From the NCBI GenBank assembly GCA_949358305.1, contig OX442314.1:20453060-20517059 (forward strand): a stretch of 64,000 bases of DNA, given 5' to 3'. The notes under the pieces were generated by a model. It was not told the DNA's origin, searched no databases, and saw nothing but the letters and a program-made list of their open reading frames with translations. This DNA comes from Strigamia acuminata (Eukaryota > Arthropoda > Chilopoda > Geophilomorpha > Linotaeniidae). This document shows positions 46,079 through 58,464 of the stretch, one piece after another (position 1 is the first letter of the stretch; the number at the start of each line of letters is the position of its first letter). The translations under genes and the position numbers were made by a program.

Positions 46079-49000
46079 TCAATTTTCTTGTGACAGTTGA
46101 AAATCTCCACTAAATTCCAATGCTGTTTTATAACAAAATTCATACAGATTCTGAAAAAAAAAGAAAAAAACACATTTTTATTTTTAAAAAAGTATTAATA
46201 TTTTTTTGTTGTATTTTTCTTACAAAATTTCGGAGCATCATTGGCCTCTGTGATCTCATATTCCTAGCAACTTGAAATAAATCAACCCTTTGTTCCCACT
46301 TAATTTGCGACATTAAGATACTGCAGGCTATGAACATCGAACTCCGATCGCCACCATCACTGCAATACAATATTTACACATTAATTTCAAAATATTTCAA
46401 CACGTATTAGTAAGTAATTACCTGCAATGTACAACTATGGGACCGCACGAATCTAATTTATTATCCCAAATATCTTTAATCACAGCTATGAACGAGACTG
46501 GCGTCGACGGTATAGCGTCATCATCGTTTTCAAAACCATTCATACGGAATTGCGTCACCGCTTGTAACGTAGAACTTTTAGTGTTTGTGACTTTAAATTT
46601 ACATTTAGTAAAATGTAGGTTTTCTTCAACTTCTTCAGCTTTCACTTGAATGTGATCGTAATTGCACTCAGTTTCGGGCCAATACTTAAAAAAAGTCATT
46701 ATTAATATAGATTTAAGTAGATGGTTAACCGTAAATACTTGTGGCTTTGATTCGCTAGACAACATCACTATGACGCTGACAGTTTGTTCATCGACCATTC
46801 TCCAAAATTCAGTGACACTGCATTCGAGTGGATTTTGTGTAATAATAAAAGTATCTGTTCGATCGTAACCCTGGATGAAGGATGCATTTATGTATGTGGA
46901 ATGCTCCCGAGAAGGCACTGGAGTCAAAATTACACGATTCCTATCATCTGTAAACACAAAGTTAAACGGAACATCAATTTAATAAAAAAAACGAAAATAT
47001 GACTGGTATGGTACGTACAGGGAACAATTGTCGAGCTTTTATTTTTCTTCGCATTCACTTCGGTCGTTGCTACGTCGGTTGTCCGCGGATCTTCAATCAA
47101 TTCACTCAATTTCTAAAAAAAAAAAACATTTCAAATAAAATTTCAAAATTTAATACTTTTAACAAACAGTAAATCAAACCTCAAATTCCACTTGTAACAA
47201 ACTCTTTCCATTCTTGTCCGTATTTGATTGCATTAAATGCAGCGTATTTTTAAAGTTTTTCACCTCTATTTCCGTATCACCAAATTGAGCATACTCCAAT
47301 AACGCGCGATACAGAAATATATACTGTTTCTGTAATTTCATAAATTATAAAAAAAAAAAAATCATTTTACAATACATACATAAAATTAAAATTAAAAAAA
47401 AAAATTTGTATTTATACTGACCAAAGACTGTACAAGAAAATTACGCTGTCTGCGTACATTGACAACAGCATTGTAAATTTCAATTTGCCCTTCCTCCTTC
47501 ATCTGTTGAATAAGCGAATCAATAACGACGAGTGTCCCCGTGCGTCCAACACCTGCACTGCAATGGACCAAAATGGGTCCCTTATCAGGTGTGTATGTTT
47601 CATTGATTCGTTTGATGAATTTCAATATTCCACCCGGATGTTCCGGCGCGAGAAAATCTTTCCACGTTAGATAATGGAACTGCGAAATATTCCTCGATTC
47701 CAAATTTCCTTCAGTCTGTTGTAAGAAATTTTACAAATTAAAACAAATGTGTTTTAAAAGGACAATTTAATAAATTTCACCTTTTCAAAATTAACGTTGA
47801 ATTTCCTAATTGCAAAATCAGCGTATTTTTTACACTCGTCCGTCGTTACTGCGATGTTACCAAATTTTTTCTCGTTCTCGTCTGGCCAGTATTTAGCACA
47901 TTTCATCTGAATTTGAAAAATCAAAAATAGTTACAATTAGATTCAATTAATTATTACAAATTGTATTCTTTACCTTTCCGTTTTCTTCCAACCCAGTCAC
48001 CATAATGACAATTTCCACTTTCTGTTCCCAAATCATTCTCCAAAAATCATTAACCGTTTTATCCAACGGTCCTTGCGCACAAATGAATTTTTTCCGATCT
48101 TTATAACCCATTACAAAATTAGCATTCACGTAATCAGATCCCGTTAATCCTTCTATTGGTGTCAGTTTAACTCGTGTTTGATCATCTTAAAAAAATAAAA
48201 AATAAAAAATAAATGTAAAATAAATAAATAAATAAATGTGCACTTACAAGCTTTAATGTCGGGATAACGATTCTTAAAAAAATTCTCCAACATATCAGAA
48301 GCTCGACTTGTTCTGTCACGGAATTGTTCAGGTAAGGATTCAAATTCACGTTGAAACAGCAAATCGCTATCTTTGTGCCTTTCAATAAAACCACTCGGTA
48401 AATTTTCAGGTCGTAAAGGCTTGATATCTGGAGTAGGCAACACTGGAGTTCCTTGTAAACACACAAATTACAATTTACAATTCCAAAATTAATTGTTATT
48501 TTATTTTATTTACTTAAACCTCCAGTTCTTGGACGATTCAGAAACCCGCACAACATTTGTCGAACACCAGACCTTCCATCTTGCTCGTAATCCATCAAAT
48601 GATTTCGCTTACTAAACGATAAAAAAAAAATGTCAACGAAAATGTACACACGGACCAATATTATTCCTACCTCAAAGTACAAAGCGCAACAATTAAAATT
48701 ATAATTACAGCCAAAAGACCGCAAATGACGCCCAAAGCAGTTGTTTGTAAATTGTACTTTAAGTAACCTGTTCGTAAGGGGAGAAACAAACTGCTCCGTT
48801 TAGTCAAAACTACATTGTCTTTTCCTGTAACTTTAACTTCGACAAAACCACTATAAAACGTGTCAGGAGACAATTCGCCATCGTCAACTATTTCATCTAA
48901 CACATCGTTTTCTTCTTCCGCGATTTCGATGGTCCTTCTTTGGCGAACCGGTGGAAAACCGCAATAACTCTGAATTTCATCTCCTAACATGACTTCAGTT

Positions 49001-51641
49001 AGAAATTGCTCTCCGTTAAATGCTTCGGCGATGTATGCTCCGTGAGATCCATCCTTGTGTACCTCGGAATATGATAAAATATCGATACTCTGCGCTACAG
49101 GAATTTCTTCGTTATTCTTCATTTTGTATAAAATAATTCGATAACACCTTTAGAAAACAAAAATCAATCAATCAATTATATCCATTAAAACCAAAACAAT
49201 TTAATTTCGCATACTTAATGGGCCCATATCGTTCTGTAATTCGTTTCATAACCAATTTAAACTTTCTACAGTCCTCGGCAGGGTCCGCTTTTTGCAGCTG
49301 AAATTCTGGCATGTGAACAGGCACTGCATTTTGAGAATTAAAAATAATAATTATAAAAATTTCCTTCTGCGACCGATTTTATTTACCGCTCGGTGGTGTT
49401 GAACATTGCGAATCCGCAGATATTTCACTCATATTACCACAACCAACACTCGTTACGGCACAAATTTGAATCGTGTAGTTCGTATTAGCAGCTACGGGCA
49501 CTTTAACGGCATTTTCCGGGGTGTCGAATTCTATCGGACTGTCTTCTTCGACTATATGAAGCCCTCTCGCATTAACGTAAGTCGCAAATCCTATTAGCTG
49601 AACTTTATATTTCTGTATTTCATCCTTCGGGTCCTCGGGAGTGCTCCAAGCAATATCGACATAATTACCCAAACTGATATTGTCGTAGTGACAACCCACA
49701 ATCACATTCAGGGGAGGACTCGAGTCTGGCAACAAAAAAGAATCGTATAAATAAAATTTAAAACATTCAAAACGGAAATATTTACATCCAAAAAGAAATG
49801 TTTTGAGTACAAGCGATTCATCGCTGCATCCGATTTCAAGATTATTGTTGCAAGCCTTAATCTTAAAACTGTACGTTTTTCCTTCAAATAATTCGGATAC
49901 AACGTGTTGATGGTAATGGAATCCATGCATGGAATCCCAAAAAGCAACATCTTCAGATCGGTTCCACGACGATCCAACCTCGCTAATAAAAATGCGATGG
50001 AAATTGATCATGATTCCTCCATCCGATAGTAAAGTGTTCCAGTGCAGTTTCACACTGTTAGGATTCAAAATTTCCACTTTGAGAAGCTCCGGTTGCGTCA
50101 AACCTGAATACATTCGTAAATTAAGTAAATATAGATTAAAAATTGATTTATATTACTGTAAATACCTTTATTAAGGATCGTAATATCACTCGAAGTAAAA
50201 TCATATTTTGTCGATGCCGTGCAAGTGTAGGCACCCAAATAGTTTTCTGTTAAATTATGAATAACTAAACCCGAGCTTATTTCCGTGGTGCTTATAACCC
50301 GCTGGGTTATATTGATGTTCTCTCGACTAGACAATTCCGTGCCGTTTTTACTCCATGTTATGGACTGTGGCAACGGGTAACCAATAATTGTGCAAATCAA
50401 AGCTACTTCATCTCCTAATTCCCCTTTCACAATTGCTGGATTTTTAATCTTAAGTTGCTCTAAGAAATTAGAAAGAAATAAACAAAAATCGACATTAAAT
50501 TTTTTTAAAAAGTTATTACAGTGTACTCTGTACGGACAGGGCAATTTGCTGGACCCCACCTACACCCAGCAATGTTAAATTCCCATCCCCATCCGGACGG
50601 CCTCTTAGTCAAAAAGGTCAAAACAACTTTCTCGGACCTGCGACATGTCCAGCCCGTATAGCGTACGCTGAGTATTATTATTATTATTCACCTCTGACAA
50701 CCAAATCTAGACTTTTTGAATACACCATCGAAGAACTAATGGTTTTTACATTACACGCGTAATTTCCAGATTGAGTAATTTGCACGCAGTGCAATTGCAA
50801 CGTCCACGTCACCAGAGAAGCATTGTTGATCTCCTGCGCTATTGTAACATTGGGACTATCTGCTGCTATTGTGCTTCCATTCCAAGTCCACCACACTTTG
50901 GAGTCTAAATTCTGCACTTGACAAGCAAACACTGGGTCACTGCAAGCAATGGCATTTGGAGTGGTCGTGGTTAATCGTACGATAGGGTGAACGCCTGAAA
51001 AACAATGAACAACCAGTTTTTTATTTATTATATTATTAACAATATTCACATGCAACTGTTTTGTTAATTTGTAAAATTTAAATCTGAGTTTATTTACTTT
51101 GACAAGTTTAATCCATTAATTTATTTTAACTAGTTAAGCTCAGTTTGAATGTTTAATTTACGCATTTATTAAGCCAGGAAATGAGTAAAGATTTGATCAG
51201 CAAATGACAGGAAAGACGTTCTCTTGATTTTTATACAAATGCAAAGATATTTTTCCCAGAATTTATATTCTCTTTTAAGGTTCATTATGAATTACAAAAT
51301 TATTATTTTCCTTCAACGTTGATTTTGATTTTTTTCTTGTTTTTCACTCTAATTCTTCCGATTCACCAATTACGTGATTATTTGTCAATAAAATTCATTT
51401 CATAAGAAAGGATAAATGAATAATGAGCCCACTCCTTTCCTGCTTGAAATTTTTTCACTTTATATTATCTTGGTTAAAATTAAATAAATTTTCTGTCAAA
51501 ATTTCAAAATCAATTTCGATTTTTTTAAACTAAACAACAACATAAAATTCACTATGAAAACTAACCCCGAACTGGTGGTGCGATGATGAGCAAGGAAAAC
51601 GTAAAAATGAAGATTTGATAAATTGTCCGTGTGTTTTTCAT
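46079..51641 (-). CDS. Ptp69D: Receptor tyrosine phosphatase Ptp69D
   Basis: Axon-guidance receptor phosphatase. Order from the N-terminus: signal peptide (MKNTRTIYQIFIFTFSLLII), first Ig domain (51055-50692), second Ig domain (WSKNGTELS, GAYTCTAST), fibronectin III domains (KLHWNTLLSDGG; VDIAWSTPEDPKDEIQKYKV), and a membrane-proximal segment. One transmembrane helix (TALGVICGLLAVIIILIVAL) and two cytoplasmic phosphatase domains follow. D1 has the active signature VHCSAGVGRTGTL but a WKD loop in HYLTWKDFLAPEHP. D2 (DRNRVILTPVP, STYINASFIQGYD) has CSDGGDRSS and is probably weak or inactive. The last exon, NLYEFCYKTALEFSGDF, ends at 46079. The domain order and the TWKDFLAPEHP and CSDGGDRSS contexts fit Ptp69D better than LAR or Ptp99A. 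Confidence 0.87.
50520..50690 (+). mobile_element. Probable retroelement 3' fragment with (ATT)n tail
   Basis: In the intron between the two Ig exons lies a GC-richer segment (CATCCGGACGGCCTC, TCTCGGACCTGCGACATG, CCGTATAGCGTACGCTG). It ends in an (ATT) run that stops five bases short of the splice donor at 50691. A short microsatellite tail is typical of non-LTR retrotransposon or SINE 3' ends. No open frame or target-site duplication was recognised. Confidence 0.4.
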
Positions 51642-52185
51642 GATCAAAGTTGGATCTGTCAAGTTGGATTGATAAAAACCGTCCGGAAATTGAAGAAAAT
51701 CCGAGAATTCTGCTTTGTTTTCTGTCGTCTTATGCAGTTGCTCGCTCTTTCCTCCTCTTCGGGTTACTTCAGTCACTTCATGTAGTCAAAATGGTATTTG
51801 AGATAAAGGTTTTACTTCAAAAAATTTGTTTTTCCATTGTATAGAACTACAGCATCCTTTCAATCAACAACACAACACGGATGGCAAGCACTTATTACCT
51901 CAAACTATTTTGGGATCGGCATTTTCATCTTTTCTCTAAAGATTGACGCGACATCTGGTGTGAGAATTCAAACCAAAAGCGCCTTAACACTTCAGCAGAC
52001 GAAAATCAACTGTTCCCAGTAGAAATAAAACTCTTTAATTCTTTAATACACTTTAATAAATGCATTTAAGCAATTACAATGCATCACATTATTATTTGGT
52101 ATGATTAAAGACTAAACAGGTGCACTAAAATCTTCAAATAAAGTTACAGAAATGTGTAAATATTTATAAAAAAAATTTAAAATCT
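51642..52185. other. Ptp69D upstream region
   Basis: Non-coding, about 540 bases between the Ptp69D start and the SLC25 stop (both on the minus strand). It should hold the Ptp69D promoter and the SLC25 3' UTR; TTTAATAAATGC near 52052 is unlikely to be the SLC25 signal because it reads on the plus strand. No core promoter motif was identified. Confidence 0.4.
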
Positions 52186-53365
52186 TCATGATCTTAGACC
52201 AAGCTCGGTAACTTTTTTTTGTGCATGCGCCATTACGATCATACTGCATCCATTAGCAATAAAACTGCGTATAACACCGGGTGCTAGTCCCCGATACAGC
52301 CCGAAAAAACCGCCTCTTTCTTTGACAACGAATTTCATTCGCTCTAAAACACTTTTATTTTGTCCGTAGCTTCCTTGCACCTGAGATTTCATATACTCCA
52401 GAGGCCAAACGACTAACCAAGCAGCAGTTGCCGCAAAGCCAGAACTTAAAAATGGACCCAATACTGGACTACGAAAAAATTGATTAAAATTTCTTCTTTG
52501 TGTGTCGATAATAATAAAATAGACCGTCATTAAACCAACTGTCCGAGCCCAGGTCACACCAAAACCCTAGAAAAACAAAAGTAAACTTAATACAACACTT
52601 ATTTTTAAATATTTTAAATATTCATACGGTGTATAGTCGGTTGAATTGCCAGTTTTGTCCGGTTTGTCGACGAATTTTTATGTAATCTAATGGAGTTTCA
52701 ATTAAAGCACGTGATGTGGCTGAAAGCAAACCACCAATGATAACTCTCCTGTTTAAAAAAATTAAAAAATTAAAAAATTCTTAAAAACACATCAAATTGT
52801 ATAAAAACACATCAAATTGTATAAAAAAAATGTATTAACGTTTGGAGTCCGGCAGTGAATGGAATTTCAGTTTTACCCGTATTTGTGTCTAGATATGTGT
52901 ATCTAAAATCAAATTAACTTAATTTAAAACATTAATTGGCGTTTAACAATTTATTTCTGCACTAACGCGGCTTCAAAAACAGCAAATTGAGTTGATCGGT
53001 AAATGCCAGATCCGAGCAAAGGTGGGACGCAGCCACTATAACCATGAAACCTATTAAAACAGCTGCAAATAATTAAAGATTTATTGTTTACCGATATAAA
53101 CCTATAACGCCTTCTTTCTTCATAATCTTGACAAAACTTTGTATAATCCCTGTTTTTTCATATCCAACTTGAGCTTGCATTTTGGTTTTAATAGTATCCA
53201 GAGGATGACCCACGCACACGCTTGTAAGTCCATACAAAACACCAACTGCGAATAAATACCCATTTTAATTAAATATAAAAATCAATTAAATTTTGTACAA
53301 ATATTACCACCAAGTCCAATGGCACCTTCCTTAATCCAATGCACCCTTTCTTCATTGTGAGTCAT
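52186..53365 (-). CDS. Mitochondrial carrier, SLC25 family
   Basis: Six-helix inner-membrane carrier made of three repeats, each with the P-x-D/E-x-x-K/R motif: GHPLDTIKTKMQAQVG, ETPLDYIKIRRQTG and VWPLEYMKSQVQGSYG. Exon 1 begins MTHNEERVHWIKEGAIGLG; about five introns of 50-100 bases follow, and the protein ends AHAQKKVTELGLRS at about 295 residues, normal for the family. The substrate cannot be read from the sequence. Repeat three lacks a strong canonical GxxxG-type ending, but the contact positions are otherwise filled. Some carriers of amino acids or related small metabolites are similar. Head-to-head with Hook, 632 bases apart. Confidence 0.85.
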
Positions 53366-53997
53366 TATTCTGCAAATTTAAATTTTGTAAACCAACAAAC
53401 AAATCTTCGGGCAAACGAAACTATCAATAATCTTCAACCTCAAATGGCGATTAGACACCACTTGTAACCTTTGAAACTACATAATATGTAATATCGCACA
53501 AGATCTTCATCGATTATTACAAAGCTGAAAGCTTACGTTTAGAATTATTATTTTTTTGCACTTATGCAACCGTGAAAATTTCCTTGTTTTCACCAATAAT
53601 TGGCATTGGTGTCACATATATCACAAATCCATTGATGCCACTTATATAATGTCATGAGCCGGCATTTCCCTGTAGAAACATCAACTGCAAAGCCGTTGCT
53701 TCATTTTAAAAATTCACTTTCCAACCACCTATAATTAAAAACTTTATTATATACAAATTAATTATTCTACTGCATTATTATGCAACTCAAATAATCACCA
53801 TGGTTAACCCGTTAACCACATGACAAGATATAAATAAATAATTAAATCAATTGGTAGACGATTTTCGCCACCAGAGGGTTTTCCATTTACCATAGAGTAA
53901 TTTCCTGTAAATTCCGCCTTCTAGTGACAAGGGAGAGAAGCTACCGAAATTAAGGAAGTGCTGTTTACGTTTGCTACTCCGTTCATCTGATGAGATT
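53366..53997. promoter_or_regulatory. Divergent promoter region of SLC25 carrier and Hook
   Basis: 632 bases between opposed start codons. The middle has a GC-neutral stretch with AATTATTGGCATTGGTGTCA near 53598 and several CAAT-like motifs. I see no TATA box and no gene. Confidence 0.4.
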
Positions 53998-56900
53998 ATG
54001 GAAAAGCATAAATTATGCCAAAGTTTGATGACATGGGTAAGTGTTTTCTTTGCTTGCTGTTGATTAAACAAATCGGGAGAGATAAACGAATTTAAGTTTG
54101 ATACTTTTAAGTGTAAATAATAGTTCGTCAAGTTTGACAATGGCTCCCCAAGGCCAGACAGTGCTAATCACCTCTTATTAAGTCAACTTTTGAACTCTTA
54201 TTACTTGTGTACTTATTTAATTTCAGCTGAGAACATTCAATGTGAGTGCTCCTCATTCATCGGTGGAAGAATTGTCAGATGGAGTTGCAATGGCCGAAGT
54301 ATTGAGTCAAGTGTACGTTTTGTTGTTTTTTTGTTTTTAAAATAAATGAAATTAGAAATTGAAATTATTGAAGAAAGTCCTGAAATCGTTAATTTATATT
54401 AAATCTTATTTTTAGGGCCCCTGATTGGTTCGATTCGTTGTGGCTGTCTAAATTGAAAACAAGTGATGTGAGCAACTGGAGGTTAAAAGTGGGTTTGGAA
54501 TACATGTCATCGAGTATTTAGTTTTTAATTTATTTATTTCGTAATAGGTTAGTAACTTGAGAAAGATTTTAAAAAGCATACAGGATTATTACCAAGAAGT
54601 AAGCGGCGGTAGATTTTTGTTAATTTGCTTGTAATGTAATTTTCATGGTGTTTTAGGTGATTGGACAACAGATTACGGAATTTACCTTCCCAGATTTGAA
54701 TGCAATCGGTAAATTTGAGTTAGTCTATCGTGTTAAGGGGTATTTATTTAATCGGTTTGTTTTCGTTTAGCGGAAAATAATGATTCGGCCGAATTAGGAC
54801 GGCTTTTACAATTAATCCTTGGCTGTGTTGTAAATTGTGACCATAAACAAGAATACATCGAAGTTATCATGGGAATGGAAGAAGTTGATCAACACGAAGT
54901 GATGAATGCAATTCAAGAACTGATGAGTACATCCGCTATAGTTTCGTCGTCTTCGGATTTGGGATCTGAATCGGAACAAAACAAAAGACTCTCGGAACAA
55001 CTTCAAGACGCCATTGAGGCCAAGGAACATATAACGCAAAGATGCCACGAATTAGATTTGCAAGTAAAGCAAGAGCAAAACGAAGTGAAGACGAAAAAGA
55101 TTAGACATAAATTTTAATTTTATTTTTAGGTGGCGATGTTGCAGGAGGATAAAACAACCTTAGAAAGTGAAAATGATAAACTATTACACAAACTGATTCA
55201 ATTGGAAGACTTTGACGACATGAACACATCGGCAGGGAAGAAACATCAGAAGTTACAGCAACAAGTTGAGGTTTTACAAGAAGAAGCTTTCAAATTAGAA
55301 ACTAGTCGTGACGAATATCGTTTGAAAAGTGAGGATTTTGAGAAAAGGTTTATGGATGTACAAGGAAAAGTAAATTTTATTCTCCAAAATTAATTCAAAT
55401 TAAATTAAATTATATTAATTTGAATTCTAGAATGAAGAAATGCAGAAAAAATTGGACGACGCGCGCCAACTGAAGGATGAAGTCGACATCTTGCGCGAAA
55501 CTGCGGACAAAGCTGTAAGAATTTATTTTATTTTATTTTTCACGGTTTTTTCACGTACAATATTTGTATTAGATTAAAATGGAAGCAGCGATAGAGTCCT
55601 ATAAAAAGAAATTGGAGGATCTAAGTGACACTAAGCGACAATTGAAGATGCTAGAAGAAAAAAATTTAGAGTACATGAAAACAAATATGCAATTGGAAGA
55701 AGTAATTTCTACGAAGAACAAAAGTCATTGCAGAAAAATCGAAATTAATTTCTGTTTATTTATTAGGACTTAAAGAAAAGTGTTTCGTTGAAATCTCGTA
55801 TCGAGGTTTACAAAAAACAAATCTTTGAGTTGCATAATAAAGTATTGGAAGAAACGAAACGTGCGGACGTAGCGGAATTTGAGAGCAAACGAACACAAGA
55901 CAAATTAGTAACATTAGAAAAAGAAAAAGAAGTATATAATCTATTTTTAAAGTTTTCAAAAAATGTAATTAGTGTTTTTTTAACTCGTGAATATTCTTGC
56001 AGAGGATCATGGCTGAAAGAGATGCAATCAAGGAGACGGTGGACGAGTTGAAACTCTCATTGCTGGAAATAGGTCGATTATTTTGAGCTTAAAATCTATT
56101 TATTTAAAATTAAATTAAATTAAATGATTATACAGAAAATTCAAAGAAACCGGCTTCCGTTGGGTCTTCAGATTCAGATATTTTGGATTCGGTTCCACCC
56201 GAGATAAAGTAAACTCTTAATGTAATGTAATGTGATGAAATAATAAATATTTATTTGTTTTTAGGGAGAAATTAATCAGGTTGCAACATGAGAATAAAAT
56301 GTTTAAATTGAACGTACAAAGCAACAATGAAGAAGTGCTGCAATGCATGTTAGACGACGCCAGGCAGCATGAAAGTGAATTACAAATGGAAAACAGGTTT
56401 GATAAAGTGAAAGTGTTTCGTAAAATGTGTGCGACTTGTTTAGATTTTCTGGTGGATTGTTTTTCTCCTTGATTGAATGTATTCTGATTTTCTTTGGGAT
56501 TTTGCTTTTGGTTTTGTATTCCACTTTGTTTTGCGTGAGAGTGAATTTGTATTAACACTTGGTAGGCAATAAATTTGTTGTTTGTTTTTTTTTATTTTTT
56601 ATATTTTCGGTATTTTTTTGTTTGTTTTGTAACTAACAACAAAAATTATTAGAAATTAAGTTATATATTAATTTAAATCGATATTCTTTTAACAGATTAG
56701 TCAATCAGAGAATTTTGGAGCTGCAAGGGCAATTGGAAGATCTTCAGGTCCACCAAAATGACAATACAAACCAAGGAGGAAGTGAAATTGGACAGAAATT
56801 GAGCAGTTTGGTCGATAAGATCAAGGGTTTAGAAGCCGAGTTACAAAATAAAAACACGAATAACGCAGAATTGGAAGCTCAATTAAATGAGAAAGGTAAA

Positions 56901-57693
56901 ACTAAATTAAATTTATAAAATTTTAAATTAATTTGCTAAAAATGAATTGCAGATCAACAGTTAACGACTCTGCAAGAGAATTTAAACAAAAAGGAGGATG
57001 ATATGCGATGTATGGAAGAGAGATACAAGAAATATCTCGGCAAAGCTCAGAGCGTACGTTATTACGGGATTTGCAAATCGTTCGTTTGAATTTAATTGAA
57101 CGTGAAATCTTTTTTAGATCATTCGAGTGCTGGATTCGAAACAATCATCAGATACAATGAACGGAATTAGCACGTTAAAAAGTGAGCTTCAACAGAAGGA
57201 AAAAACGATCGCAGCACTAAAAGTAAATAAAGCAACAGATTAAAAGTTAATAATTTTGATTAATGTGTTTATATTTCGACAGAAGGAATCGGAGAAACAA
57301 CAGAAAATGCGAGATGTAGAAGAGAGATTAATTGCGTCGTCGTTTCATTTATTGGTTGGTTTTATCCACGTAAACTTAGGAAATCGTTCTAATTTGTTTT
57401 TGGTTTTTAAGGGAAAACAGTTGCAACGAAAAGTTGTGGCTGAACGACTCACTCACACACAAAGTGTACAGCCGCAGACATTTCTAGCACGTCAGCGACA
57501 AGCCACTTCTCGTAAAATTGGTGGAAATTTACCCCAAAGGTGAAAACAAAAAATGAAAACTGACAACTAATTTTTATTTCAAAAATTGCTGATTGCTTAT
57601 TTTCTGTAGCTTTTTTTGAAATTTTATTTTCACATATTTTTAGTTAGATTTTTTTATTTATTTTATTTTTGCAGTGAATTTTACATCGAGTAA
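53998..57693 (+). CDS. HOOK: Hook microtubule adaptor
   Basis: Dynein-activating adaptor that links endosomal cargo to microtubules. The N-terminal Hook domain begins MEKHKLCQSLMTWLRTFNVS and includes DGVAMAEVLSQVAPDWFDSL and LKSIQDYYQEVIGQQITEF; it ends LLQLILGCVVNCDHKQEYIE. A very long coiled coil (SEQNKRLSEQLQDAIEAKEH; LQEDKTTLESENDKLLHKLI) occupies most of the protein. The C-terminal cargo region reads ERYKKYLGKAQSIIRVLDSK, AERLTHTQSVQPQTFLARQR, and the terminal exon joins PQ|SEFYIE. About 18 exons with short introns. The larger gap at about 56400-56696 holds a longer intron rather than a gene. Confidence 0.93.
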
Positions 57694-58464
57694 TTTCTAT
57701 CTAGAATTTGCATGCGCTTACTGATGTATCCCGTCTTTTGAAGAATGCGATTAATACCTAACAAAAAGTCTTTCCCCCTACGAATTTCTAGACAAAATAT
57801 TTTACTTCTGCATTTAAAGAAAGATTTGCATGTTATTTTTATTTTTATTTACAAAGTGAACTGTGTTAAAGTAACAACAACCGTATTTCTCGTATTGAAT
57901 GCACTGCCGATGTCTCCGCAGTTGTGGAAATTTATGATTTTCGGTCTACGTCACAAATGTCATAATAACAAGATGGGGAAGGAATTATACTCAAAATTTT
58001 CATTTTATTTGACTTCACATTAAATAAATTTTTAATATTTATTTAATTTTTTTATTTTACATCTTTTTGAAAAATACGAGAAATACAGTTCGATTTCAGA
58101 CGTACCTTTTAAAAAACCTACAGTTTGATTGAATGTACAATTTTCTAGAGGTTTGTAAATACTTTTGATATTTATATTTTAACCTGATCGGATGAGTGAG
58201 AACCATAACCAATATTCTATTTTCGCCCTTTTATTTTTTTAGTTTAAATTGTACGTCAGCATGAACTAAATAAATTTTAAATATTTAACAATCAAGTTTT
58301 TATTTATTCCTTATTTTTTTTATAGGTTGTGGAATAGGTCTTCTAGTACAGTTGTGACAAAATTTGAAGGTTAAAAGGCAAAAAAAAAAAATTAAATTTG
58401 TATATACAAAAAGAATGAAAGAAAAAACATTTTAAAAAGTACAAAGCTCAAAACAATTTCTCAA
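57694..58464. other. Convergent 3' flanks of Hook and eIF2D
   Basis: 770 bases, AT-rich. Possible polyadenylation signals for Hook are AAATAAATTTT near 58022 and CTAAATAAATTTT near 58266. No coding feature was seen. Confidence 0.5.

Noticed and set aside
51837..52022. Plus-strand frame upstream of Ptp69D
   Set aside because: 61 codons with no similarity to any known protein and no promoter or splicing context.
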